64,000 nt of DNA from assembly GCA_035493475.1 (NCBI GenBank), contig DATJIF010000008.1:1-64000 (forward strand), given 5' to 3'. The translations under genes and the position numbers were made by a program. The notes beneath the pieces were generated by a model. That model worked only from the letters and a program-made list of their open reading frames with translations. It was not told the origin of the DNA and did not search any database. This DNA is from Actinospica sp035493475. Its GTDB lineage: Bacteria; Actinomycetota; Actinomycetes; Streptomycetales; Catenulisporaceae. Of this stretch, positions 16,539 to 24,559 are shown piece after piece. Position 1 is the first letter of the stretch. Each line of letters starts with the position of its first letter.

Positions 16539-17525
16539 ATGCGGGCGATGGTTCTTCGCGAGTTCGGGGGCGCGCTGGTTCCGGAGGAGTGGGAAATGCC
16601 GCGGGCCGGTGCGGGGGAGGTGCTGGTGCGGGTCGAGGCAAGTGGCGTGAATCCGCTGGATGCGAAGATCCGGGCGGGGCGGGCGGCCCATGCTCGGAGC
16701 GTGCTGCCTGCGGTGCTCGGGCTCGATCTGGCGGGGGTGGTGGAGCAGGTCGGGGCGGGGGTGAGTGCGTTCGCTCCTGGGGACGAGGTGTTCGGGCTGA
16801 CGGGCGGGGTCGGCGACTTGCAGGGGTCGCTCGCCGAGTTCGCGGCGGTGGACGCGCGGCTGCTCGCTCGCAAGCCGCGTGCGCTCGACATGCGCTCGGC
16901 CGCCGCGTTGCCGCTTGTCGCGATCACCGCGTGGGAGGGGCTGGTGGACCGTGCGGACGTGCAGCCGGGTCACAGAGTGCTGATTCATGGCGGTGCGGGC
17001 GGGATCGGGCATGTCGCCGTGCAGATTGCCCGGGCGCGGGGGGCCGAGGTGTACGCGACGGGGTCCGGGGCCAGCCTCGAGATCATCCGCGGGTTCGGGG
17101 CCACGCCGATCGACTACACCGCGAGCGACGTTGAGGCCTATCTGGCGGAGCACACCGGCGGCGAGGGGTTCGACGTCGTGTTCGACACCGTCGGCGGCGC
17201 GACGCTGGACGCCTCGTTCGCCGCCGTGCGCACCTACACCGGACACGTCGTCAGTGCCCTCGGCTGGGGATCGCACAGCCTCGCACCGCTCTCGTTCCGC
17301 GGCGCCACGTACTCCGGAGTCTTCACGCTGCTGCCGATGCTGACCGGCAAGGGGCGCGAGCACCACGGCGAGATCCTGACGGCAGTGGCTGAACTGGCGG
17401 ACGCGGGGCGGCTGCGGCCGTTGCTGGACGATCAGGTGTACGCGTTGGCCGACGTCGCAGCAGCGCACGCCGCGGTGGAATCGGGTGCGCGTAAGGGGAA
17501 AGTCGTGATCAGTGTCCGGGGCTGA
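16539..17525 (+). CDS. NADP-dependent quinone-oxidoreductase-like MDR enzyme
   Basis: Medium-chain dehydrogenase/reductase of 328 aa. An N-terminal GroES-like domain (VLVRVEASGVNPLDAKI) is followed by a Rossmann fold with the AxxGGIG-type loop in HGGAGGIGHVAVQ. Catalytic zinc ligands typical of alcohol dehydrogenases are absent, as in the quinone reductase (Qor) branch. Likely reduces quinones or reactive enones with NADPH. ATG at 16539 has ACGAGG 6-7 nt upstream. Codons here are G-ending (GGG, CGG, GTG) compared with the C-ending style of many neighbours. Confidence 0.85.
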   Translation: MRAMVLREFGGALVPEEWEMPRAGAGEVLVRVEASGVNPLDAKIRAGRAAHARSVLPAVLGLDLAGVVEQVGAGVSAFAPGDEVFGLTGGVGDLQGSLAEFAAVDARLLARKPRALDMRSAAALPLVAITAWEGLVDRADVQPGHRVLIHGGAGGIGHVAVQIARARGAEVYATGSGASLEIIRGFGATPIDYTASDVEAYLAEHTGGEGFDVVFDTVGGATLDASFAAVRTYTGHVVSALGWGSHSLAPLSFRGATYSGVFTLLPMLTGKGREHHGEILTAVAELADAGRLRPLLDDQVYALADVAAAHAAVESGARKGKVVISVRG

Positions 17526-17546
17526 GCGGGCGCTAGAGTCTCGGGC

Positions 17547-18356
17547 ATGAGTTTTCGGGGGGAGTTCGATGAGGCCCTGGTCGCGGCGGATCGGGTGTTC
17601 GCGGACGTGCCACGTGCTGGACGGCTGGACGGGTGCACGTCTTGCTACTCGGAGGAGGAGCTGATCCTGCTGGATGGTGGCGGCGATCCGGCGGAGGTCG
17701 GTGACGATCTCGTGCGCCGGTTTGCCGAGGAGGGCATCGACCATTGGGACGAGGGGGAGTACCAGGCTGCGTGGCGGCGGCTTGCGGCGCGGATCTTTCG
17801 GCTGCTGGAGTCTGTGGAGGTGACCGTCGATCCGGGGCTGCTGCTGCGCGGGCTCGGGTATTCGTGCAATGACATCGGGACGTGGCCGGAGCGCGAGCGT
17901 GAGGCTGCGTTGCGGGTGTTGGGGGCCGCGCTTGATCTATGGCTGGTTGACGGGCGGGATCCGGACGCGGTTGTGGAGCTGCTGGGGGCGCTGGCTCACG
18001 TGTACGACGACATCGGGCCTTGGTTCGCGCGGATCGACGCTGTTGCGGCTTCGGGGGAGGCGGCTGAGGCCGGGCTGGTGCGGTTGGCGGCCAGTTGGGC
18101 GGTTGACGTCTCGTGGGGCGATGAGCCGGTCTGGTGGTGGTATCCGGGCGACCCGCTCGGCCTCGCGCGGGACTGGCTGTGCTCGGATTCGGTGCAGGCG
18201 CGGCTGATCGCGTTCCTGGAGCGGAATCCGGCGTGCAAGAACGCGGCGGACGCGCTCGCGGCGACTCGTGCCCTCGCGGCCGGCGAACACAGTCCGTGGC
18301 TGTACCCCGACACGTGGCCGCCCCGAGCCGCCGGCCGGAAACTACGACTGGTCTGA
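17547..18356 (+). CDS. Hypothetical protein, 269 aa
   Basis: Family not recognised. The protein is cytosolic by appearance, acidic and helical, beginning MSFRGEFDEALVAADRVFAD. It carries a CTSCYSEEEL segment near residue 30, a Trp-rich centre and a short basic end. No catalytic motif, signal or membrane segment is seen. It starts 21 nt after the oxidoreductase gene and shares its G-ending codon style, so the two may be co-transcribed. It ends 12 bp before a convergent phosphatase gene. Confidence 0.7.
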   Translation: MSFRGEFDEALVAADRVFADVPRAGRLDGCTSCYSEEELILLDGGGDPAEVGDDLVRRFAEEGIDHWDEGEYQAAWRRLAARIFRLLESVEVTVDPGLLLRGLGYSCNDIGTWPEREREAALRVLGAALDLWLVDGRDPDAVVELLGALAHVYDDIGPWFARIDAVAASGEAAEAGLVRLAASWAVDVSWGDEPVWWWYPGDPLGLARDWLCSDSVQARLIAFLERNPACKNAADALAATRALAAGEHSPWLYPDTWPPRAAGRKLRLV

Positions 18357-18368
18357 CCTCCGACGACC

Positions 18369-20498
18369 CTACGGCAGCGCCAGCTCGAACCAGACGCTCT
18401 TGCCGCCGCTGGTGCGCCGGGTACCCCACCGTTGTGACAGGGCCTTGACGAGGTGGAGGCCGCGGCCGCCGTCGTCGTCGTGGTCGGCGGCGCGTAGTTG
18501 CGGGGTCTCGTCGGAGGTGTCGTAGACCTCGCACAGCAGCGAGTTGTCGCGCAGCAGCCGGACGCTGATGGGGCCGTTGGTGTAGAGGAGCGCGTTGGTG
18601 ACCAGCTCGCTGGCCAGCAGTTCCGCGGTCTCCTCGAGCTGGCTCAGGCCCCACTCGTTGAGGGTGCTGCGCACGTTCTTCCTCGCGCGGGCCACGGCGG
18701 GAAGCTCGGGCTCGACGGTCCACTGGGCGCTCGCGGTGTCCGGGATGCCGCGGACGCGGGCGATCACCAGCGCCGCGTCGTCCATGGTGCGGTCGCCGCG
18801 CAGGCCCGCGATGACGGTGTCGGCGATGGCTTCCAGCGGCAGCGTCGCGTCCTTGATCTCGCGGACGAGGTCCTGCATGCCGTCGTCGATGTCGCGGCCG
18901 GGGGCGCGGCTCTCGACGAGTCCGTCGGTGCACAGCACGAGCAGGCTGTCGTCCTCGAACTCGATGTCCTTGCTCTCGAACGTGTGCCCGCCGACGCCGA
19001 GCGGGACGCCCGGCGGCAGGTCGATGATCGTGGTCTCGCCGTCGGGGGTGACCATGAGCGGCGGGATGTGGCCGGCGCGGGCGATGCGGCAGATGCGGGT
19101 CGCCGGGTCGTAGACGGCGACCAGGCAGGTGGCGAACAGTATCTCGCCGTCGCCGAGGCCGTCCGCGAGTTCGTCGAGATTGCGGAGCACCTCGGCGGGC
19201 TGCAGGTCGAGGGCCGCCAGGGTTCGGGTCGCGGTGCGCAGTTGGCCCATGACGGCCGCGGCGCGGATTCCGTGGCCCATGACGTCGCCCACGACCATGG
19301 CGACGCGGCCGCCGCGCAGGCCGATGACGTCGTACCAGTCGCCGCCGACGCCGGTCAGGTCGCTGGCGGGGAGGTAGCGGTGCGCCACGTCCACGCCGGT
19401 GTGGTCGCCGGAGTCGGCCGGGAGCAGGGCTCGCTGGAGCATCAGCGCGGTGTTGCGCTCGTGGCTGTAGAGCCGGGCGTTGTCCACGCAGAGGGCAGCG
19501 CGGGCCGCGAACTCCTCGCCGAGCACGGCCTCGCCGCCGGAGAAGGGCCTGCGGTCCGAGCCGCGGGCGAACATCGCGATGCCGAGCACGGCGCCGCGCG
19601 CGACCAGCGGGACGACGAGCATGCAGTTGCCCACGAGCAGCGGCGCGGGGGAGGGCTCGCGGTTCGGCCACAGCTTCTGCGCCGCGGCGAGGTCCAGCGA
19701 GCTCAGCGTGCGCGGACGGCCGGTCCGCAGCACCTGGCCGAAGACGGTGTTCGGTCCGTGCACCACGGTCTCGTCCACCGGGAGGATCTGCTCCAGTGCC
19801 GGATCCTGCGCCCGCGAGGCGACGCGGCGCACCCGGATCTCGTCGCCCTCGATCCACGGCGGCGGCAGCTCGAACTCGTCCACGACCGATTCCATCAGCA
19901 CCACGGAGGCGGTGTCGGCGAAGCGGGGGACGGCGACGTTGAGCAGTTCCTCGGCGGTGTGCGCCATGTCCAGCGTGGTGCCGATCATGGTGTTCGCCTC
20001 GGTGAGCAGCTGCACCCGGCGCATCATGGCGACCGAGGCGGCGTGCTCCTGGAACTGGCCGATCGCGGCGAGCGCCGCCTCCGCGGTGCCGAGCGGCGCC
20101 GGACGGGCGGCGGGCACGGACTGCCCGACCCGGTCGGTGACGACGATGAGGGCGCCGGGGCGGCCCCGCCGGTCCTGGATCGGCTGCCAGCCGCACTCCA
20201 CCGGATGCACCAGGCCGTCGGCGTCGAGCAGGGGCAGCGAACCGGACCAGCTGCGCCCGGCCAGCACGGTGCCGAGCAGCTCGTCCAGCGAGGCGCGGTC
20301 TTCCGGCCGGACCATCAGGGTACGCATACGCCGACCGCAGGCCCGACCCGCCGAGAGCCCGAAGAGCGCCTGGGCGCCGCGGCTCCAGCTGGTGATCCTG
20401 CCGTCCGTGCCGACGGTCAGTGTCGCCGGCCAGGGCCGCTGCGGGGCAGCGGGGGTCTGTTCACCCCCGAACGCCCTGCTCCAGGGTGTTGCCCCCAT
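18369..20498 (-). CDS. PAS-GAF-SpoIIE phosphatase with C-terminal anti-sigma-like ATPase domain
   Basis: Multidomain regulator of 709 aa. In order: a PAS domain (about 20-130), a GAF domain (170-330), a SpoIIE/PP2C phosphatase domain (345-575, with GVGGDWYDV and VVGDVMGHG supplying metal ligands, and LLVLCTDGLVE) and an HATPase_c domain like RsbW/SpoIIAB (590-705, with ELVTNAL and DDGGRGLHLVKAL). This layout is common in streptomycetes and controls alternative sigma factors through anti-anti-sigma dephosphorylation and sigma sequestration. ATG at 20498 is preferred because a promoter lies just upstream; a TTG at 20567 would fall inside it. Confidence 0.87.
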   Translation of the reverse strand: MGATPWSRAFGGEQTPAAPQRPWPATLTVGTDGRITSWSRGAQALFGLSAGRACGRRMRTLMVRPEDRASLDELLGTVLAGRSWSGSLPLLDADGLVHPVECGWQPIQDRRGRPGALIVVTDRVGQSVPAARPAPLGTAEAALAAIGQFQEHAASVAMMRRVQLLTEANTMIGTTLDMAHTAEELLNVAVPRFADTASVVLMESVVDEFELPPPWIEGDEIRVRRVASRAQDPALEQILPVDETVVHGPNTVFGQVLRTGRPRTLSSLDLAAAQKLWPNREPSPAPLLVGNCMLVVPLVARGAVLGIAMFARGSDRRPFSGGEAVLGEEFAARAALCVDNARLYSHERNTALMLQRALLPADSGDHTGVDVAHRYLPASDLTGVGGDWYDVIGLRGGRVAMVVGDVMGHGIRAAAVMGQLRTATRTLAALDLQPAEVLRNLDELADGLGDGEILFATCLVAVYDPATRICRIARAGHIPPLMVTPDGETTIIDLPPGVPLGVGGHTFESKDIEFEDDSLLVLCTDGLVESRAPGRDIDDGMQDLVREIKDATLPLEAIADTVIAGLRGDRTMDDAALVIARVRGIPDTASAQWTVEPELPAVARARKNVRSTLNEWGLSQLEETAELLASELVTNALLYTNGPISVRLLRDNSLLCEVYDTSDETPQLRAADHDDDGGRGLHLVKALSQRWGTRRTSGGKSVWFELALP

Positions 20499-20536
20499 TT
20501 CGAGCTCACTCTCGTTCGTCCAGGTGGGCGGTCGGA

Positions 20537-20567
20537 AGTATATCGTCCTGTCAGGGCCGTGAATCAA
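20537..20567 (-). promoter_or_regulatory. Predicted promoter of the SpoIIE-type phosphatase gene
   Basis: On the minus strand TTGATT (20567-20562) and TATACT (20542-20537) are separated by 19 bp. The predicted start near 20530 leaves a leader of about 30 nt before the ATG at 20498. The -10 hexamer is a close match; the spacer is longer than ideal. Confidence 0.45.
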
Positions 20568-20708
20568 GGGAGGGCGCCGAATTGGCGCACGACCGCGTAC
20601 GGGCGGTGATCGGCCTAGGCCACGTGCTTGCCATACCCGCTGTGCACACCGTCCATCCGCCGTTCACGGGGGCGCACGGGAGCGTATGTCGGTGCGAGCG
20701 GGAGTGAA

Positions 20709-20755
20709 CACGTCGTCCCCGCGCCGCCGGAATCGGGCGATACGGGGACGACGTG
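20709..20755 (-). terminator. 13-bp stem hairpin downstream of amt
   Basis: CACGTCGTCCCCG (20709-20721) and CGGGGACGACGTG (20743-20755) are perfect inverted copies around a 21-nt loop. The hairpin follows the amt stop by 30 nt on the minus strand and precedes the next minus-strand gene. No T-run follows it, so it is either a factor-independent terminator of the GC-rich type or an mRNA 3' stabiliser. Confidence 0.55.
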
Positions 20756-20785
20756 GCTGATTCGGCCGGTCCGCAAGGGATCCGG

Positions 20786-22243
20786 TCAGGCCTCGGCGGC
20801 CGGGACCTCGGTCTCCGCGGCGGCCGGTTCGGCAGGCGTTGGCGTCGCGGCGCCCACCAGCGCCGGTTCACTCGATGACGTACTGAGCGTGTCGCTCGGG
20901 TAGACGACCTCGTCGTGGATCGCGAGGTCGCCGGTCTCGAGTTGTTCGTCCGTCAGCCGGAGTTTGACGAACAGTCCGACGAACTTGAGGATCAGGAACG
21001 TGCACAGCGCGGTCCAGCCGATCACGGTGAGCGCCGCGCCCGCCTGCACCTCCAGCTGCTTCCAGGTGTGCGATCCGTAGAGCAGGCCGGTCACCGAGAA
21101 CGGCGAGGTCTTGGCGTCGCCGCCCAGGTAGACGAGCACGTTCGGGTCGGCGAACACGCCCACCAGCAGTCCGCCGCAGAGCCCTGCGATACCGTGCGTG
21201 TAGACGACGCCGAGGGTGTCGTCCACCTTCTTGAAGAACCACTTCTTGGACAGCTTGTACCAGCTGAGCCACACGACCGCCGAGGTGATCACGCCGAGGC
21301 AGATCGCGCCGAGTCCGTTGACGTAGCCGGCCGCCGGGGTGATGGTGACCAGGCCGACGATCATGCCGTTGATCGAGCCGAGCAGCGTCGGCTTCTTCGA
21401 CGGGCTGAAGAACATGTCCATCAGCAGCCAGGTCAGCAGCGCGACGGCGGTGCAGATGTTCGTGTTGACCACGGCCAGCGCCGCGTCCGCGCCCGCGAAG
21501 TACGGGTCGCCGCCGTTGAACCCGTTCCAGCCCAGCCAGAGGATTCCGGCGCCGGTCGCGCACAGCAGCAGGTTGTTCGGGGCGCCGTGCTCGCGGTCCT
21601 TCTTCAGCCGCGGCCCGATCACCGCCGCCGCCACGAAGCCCGCGGTGCCCGCCGACAGGTGGATCACGTAGCCGCCGGAGTAGTCCACCGCGCCCATGCC
21701 CGCCCAGAATCCGCCGCCCCACAGCATGAACGCGTCCACCGTGTAGACGATCGAGGTCCACAGCGGCACGACGATCAGCCACGCCTTGAAGCTCATCCGG
21801 CCGATCACCGAACCGAGCCAGAGCAGCGGGGTGATCGCGGCGAACACGAACTGGAAGTAGAACAGCGCCGATTCGGAGAAATTGAAGTGCGGCATCAGTC
21901 CGGTCAGCAGTGGAATCGAGGCCTGAGACTCCTGCCCGGCCCCGAGCGCCGTCTTCGGCATGCCGACGAACCCGCTCGTCGACCCGGCCACCGTGGTCTT
22001 GATCCATGGACTGCCGAATCCCATGTTGAACGCCCACAGCGCCCACACGAGCAGCACCAGGGAGAACGCGCTGAAGGCCATCAGCATCGTGTTGACGGCC
22101 CATTTCTTCTGGACCAGGCCGCCGTAGAGCACCGCCAGGCCCGGCAGGCTCATCAGGCCGACGAGGGTGGCCGCGGTCAGCTGCCAGGCGGCGTCCCCCG
22201 AGGAGTAGCCGGTCGCGGGGTACGGGATGTAGTCGAGGTGCAC
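20786..22243 (-). CDS. amt: Ammonium channel Amt
   Basis: Integral membrane ammonium/ammonia channel of 485 aa with about 11 hydrophobic helices. The pore histidine pair is visible in YVIHLSAGTAGF and YTHGIAGLCGG, and NTMLMAFSAFSLVLLVW is typical of the family. A charged Ala/Pro/Glu-rich cytosolic tail of about 60 residues follows the last helix. GTG at 22243 has GGAG upstream. Unusually for streptomycete-type loci no glnK or glnD follows; a hairpin ends the gene instead, so regulation by GlnK would act from another locus. Confidence 0.93.
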   Translation of the reverse strand: MHLDYIPYPATGYSSGDAAWQLTAATLVGLMSLPGLAVLYGGLVQKKWAVNTMLMAFSAFSLVLLVWALWAFNMGFGSPWIKTTVAGSTSGFVGMPKTALGAGQESQASIPLLTGLMPHFNFSESALFYFQFVFAAITPLLWLGSVIGRMSFKAWLIVVPLWTSIVYTVDAFMLWGGGFWAGMGAVDYSGGYVIHLSAGTAGFVAAAVIGPRLKKDREHGAPNNLLLCATGAGILWLGWNGFNGGDPYFAGADAALAVVNTNICTAVALLTWLLMDMFFSPSKKPTLLGSINGMIVGLVTITPAAGYVNGLGAICLGVITSAVVWLSWYKLSKKWFFKKVDDTLGVVYTHGIAGLCGGLLVGVFADPNVLVYLGGDAKTSPFSVTGLLYGSHTWKQLEVQAGAALTVIGWTALCTFLILKFVGLFVKLRLTDEQLETGDLAIHDEVVYPSDTLSTSSSEPALVGAATPTPAEPAAAETEVPAAEA

Positions 22244-22383
22244 GGTGCGCTCCGTTCGTCAAAGCAAGGTGAACGTGCATGTGCGTGATTGCGCGCACCG
22301 TGTCAGCGCCCGGTGACACCTCGATGGCGGATCCGTTTCGCGAATGCTACGAATTCCGCATGTGCACAGGTGATCGGGGTGAA

Positions 22384-23475
22384 TCAGCCCTCGGATTCAG
22401 CCTGCGCGAACAGCGAGCCGACCCAGTCGGCGAAGTAGACGGAGTACGACACGTTCGGCACGTCGCCCCCGGCCTCGTAGCCGCCGATCACGCCGACGAC
22501 CGTGCCGAGGTCCGTGTTCGAGTCCACGTCCTGCAGGAACGGCCCGCCGCTGGTGCCGCCCGGATAGTTGTCGCAGTCGAACTGCAGCTGCGGGGTGACC
22601 AGCGACGGGTCGCTGAACTCCGAGGTGTAGTTCGTGCAGTTCACCGGCTCCTCGGTGGACTCCGGGTAGCCGATGACCCGGGTCAGGTTGGTGTAGCTCG
22701 GGCTCAGGCCGAGTTCGTCCCCGCCCACCACGTCCTGGATCTTCGTGCCGGAGCCCTCCTCGTGCACGACCAGGAAGGCCACGTCGTAGTTCGGGTCGCT
22801 GCTCGAGGCCCACTGCGGCGGCACGACCACCGCGGACGGGATCCACACGCCGTACGGGTCCTGGCCGTCGTGGTAGCCGGGCACGAAGGCGATGTCGGTG
22901 TAGACGCCCGAGGAGTCGTAGACGCAGTGCGCCGCGGTCACCACGATGTCGCCCTCGGGGCTGTTGACCACGCTGCCGGTGCAGTAGTGCCCCTGGCCGG
23001 AGATGGAGCCGTCCGAGGTGCTGAACATCGCCCCGACCTGGGCCACGCCGTCGAACGCGGTGCCGGTGAGCGGGCTGGACACCGCCATCGGGGCGGCGGA
23101 CGCGGCGCTGAACTCAGCCTGCTGGTTCCCGACGCCGGAGCTCGAGCCTATGCCGTTGGCGGTCGGGTTCGGCAGCACGGTGCCGCGGCCGAACGCGGAC
23201 GCGGCCGAGCCGGAGGCCTGCGGAGCCGTCGCCGCCGCGGTGCTGGCCAGCCGGGAGGCCCAGTAGGAGCCGGCGGCGGACGCGTCGGCCGAGGGGATCG
23301 GGATCACCCCGCCGCCGGAGCCGGCGACCGAGCCCCGGTGGCCGACGGTGGGCCACAGGACCCCGGCGCCGACGGCGATCACCCCGGCACCCGCGACCGC
23401 GAGCCCGACGGTGCGCCGCCGCGCCCGCTCCCGTCCTGCTCGAACCATGGATTCCCGATCCCGCCGCTGAGGCAT
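22384..23475 (-). CDS. Exported trypsin-like serine protease (V8-like)
   Basis: Protein of about 363 aa with a basic N-terminus and a hydrophobic segment (TVGLAVAGAGVIAVGAGVLW) acting as signal or anchor. A Ser/Ala/Gly-rich region leads into a chymotrypsin-fold domain. The triad is visible: His in VVTAAHCVYD, Asp in NYDVAFLVVHE and Ser in GGTSGGPFLQD, with two Cys pairs likely forming disulfides. It resembles extracellular Glu-specific or trypsin-like proteases. The start is uncertain: ATG 23475 is given, ATG 23448 (MVRAGRERARRR) is as good. It follows the hopanoid operon by 69 bp but is probably unrelated to it. Confidence 0.82.
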   Translation of the reverse strand: MPQRRDRESMVRAGRERARRRTVGLAVAGAGVIAVGAGVLWPTVGHRGSVAGSGGGVIPIPSADASAAGSYWASRLASTAAATAPQASGSAASAFGRGTVLPNPTANGIGSSSGVGNQQAEFSAASAAPMAVSSPLTGTAFDGVAQVGAMFSTSDGSISGQGHYCTGSVVNSPEGDIVVTAAHCVYDSSGVYTDIAFVPGYHDGQDPYGVWIPSAVVVPPQWASSSDPNYDVAFLVVHEEGSGTKIQDVVGGDELGLSPSYTNLTRVIGYPESTEEPVNCTNYTSEFSDPSLVTPQLQFDCDNYPGGTSGGPFLQDVDSNTDLGTVVGVIGGYEAGGDVPNVSYSVYFADWVGSLFAQAESEG

Positions 23476-23544
23476 CAGACCACAATGATCTCCCAAACAC
23501 GGGTGCCCGCGCCAGAGCACGGGCACCCGAGGCTTAACCGAATC

Positions 23545-24549
23545 TTAGATGTCCCTGGCCGCCCGGATCGACTCGCGCAGCGAGCCCATCGTGGCGAGCA
23601 CCGCCGAGGGCTCGTAGCCGCAGTGCGCCATGCAGTTGGCGCAGCGCGGGTCCTTGCCCCGGCCGAACTTGTCCCAGTCGGTCGTCTCGATCAGCTCCTT
23701 GTAGGTCGAGACGTAGCCGTCGTTGAGCAGGTAGCAGGGCCGCTGCCAGCCGAAGAGCGAGTAGGACGGGATGCCCCAGGGGGTGCACTCGAAGTCCTTC
23801 TTGCCCTCCAGGAAGTCCAGGAACAGCGCCGAGTGGTTGAACCGCCACTTCTGCCGGCGGCCGTCCGCGAAGGCCTTCTTGAACAGCTCCCGGGTCTGCG
23901 TGACGCCGAGGAAGTGCTCCTGGTCCGGCGCCTTCTCGTAGGCGTACGCCGGGGAGATCATCAGGTTGTCGACCTTGAGGTCGTCGTTCAGGTAGTCCAG
24001 CACCTCGATCACGGACTGCGCCGTGTCGGTGTTGAAGAAGGTGGTGTTCGTGTTGACCTTGAACCCGGCCTCCTTCGCCAGCCGGATCGCCTCGACCGCG
24101 CCCTCGAAGCCGCCCTCCTTGCTCACGGCCCGGTCGTGCGCCTCCTTCAGGCCGTCGATGTGCACGACCCAGGCGAAGTACGGCGACGGCTTGAACTTGT
24201 GGATGTGCCGCTTGAGCAGCAGTCCGTTCGTGCACAGGTAGACGAACTTCTTCTTCGCGATCAGCTGCCGGACGATCTCGTCGATCTGCGGGTGCATCAG
24301 CGGCTCGCCGCCCGCGATCGAGACCATCGGCGCGCCGGACTCCATGATCGCGCCGACGGCCTGCTCGACCGGCATGCGCTGCTTGAGCACGTCGTGCGGG
24401 TGCTGGATCTTGCCGCAGCCGGCGCACGCGAGATTGCAGGCGAACAGCGGTTCGAGCTCGACGATCAGCGGGAACTTCTTGACTCCCTTGATCTTCTGCT
24501 TGAACAGGTAAGCGCCAAGCCTCGCGGTCTGCCGCATCGGGATGGACAT
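23545..24549 (-). CDS. hpnH: HpnH radical SAM adenosyl-hopene synthase
   Basis: Radical SAM enzyme of 334 aa that joins the 5'-deoxyadenosyl group to diploptene to give adenosylhopane, the first step of hopanoid side-chain building. The 4Fe-4S motif is CNLACAGC (Cys 38, 42, 45), followed by SIAGGEPLMHPQ. The C-terminus has further cysteines (RCANCMAHCGYEPS) typical of this family. Length equals that of the family. Last gene of the hopanoid operon, 10 nt after the hpnG/ispH fusion. Confidence 0.93.
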   Translation of the reverse strand: MSIPMRQTARLGAYLFKQKIKGVKKFPLIVELEPLFACNLACAGCGKIQHPHDVLKQRMPVEQAVGAIMESGAPMVSIAGGEPLMHPQIDEIVRQLIAKKKFVYLCTNGLLLKRHIHKFKPSPYFAWVVHIDGLKEAHDRAVSKEGGFEGAVEAIRLAKEAGFKVNTNTTFFNTDTAQSVIEVLDYLNDDLKVDNLMISPAYAYEKAPDQEHFLGVTQTRELFKKAFADGRRQKWRFNHSALFLDFLEGKKDFECTPWGIPSYSLFGWQRPCYLLNDGYVSTYKELIETTDWDKFGRGKDPRCANCMAHCGYEPSAVLATMGSLRESIRAARDI

Positions 24550-24559
24550 GGTTCCCCTC

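Noticed and set aside
20499..20567. TTG start adding 23 residues to the SpoIIE-type phosphatase
   Set aside because: The segment contains a good -10 hexamer and precedes no conserved domain, so it is better read as promoter.
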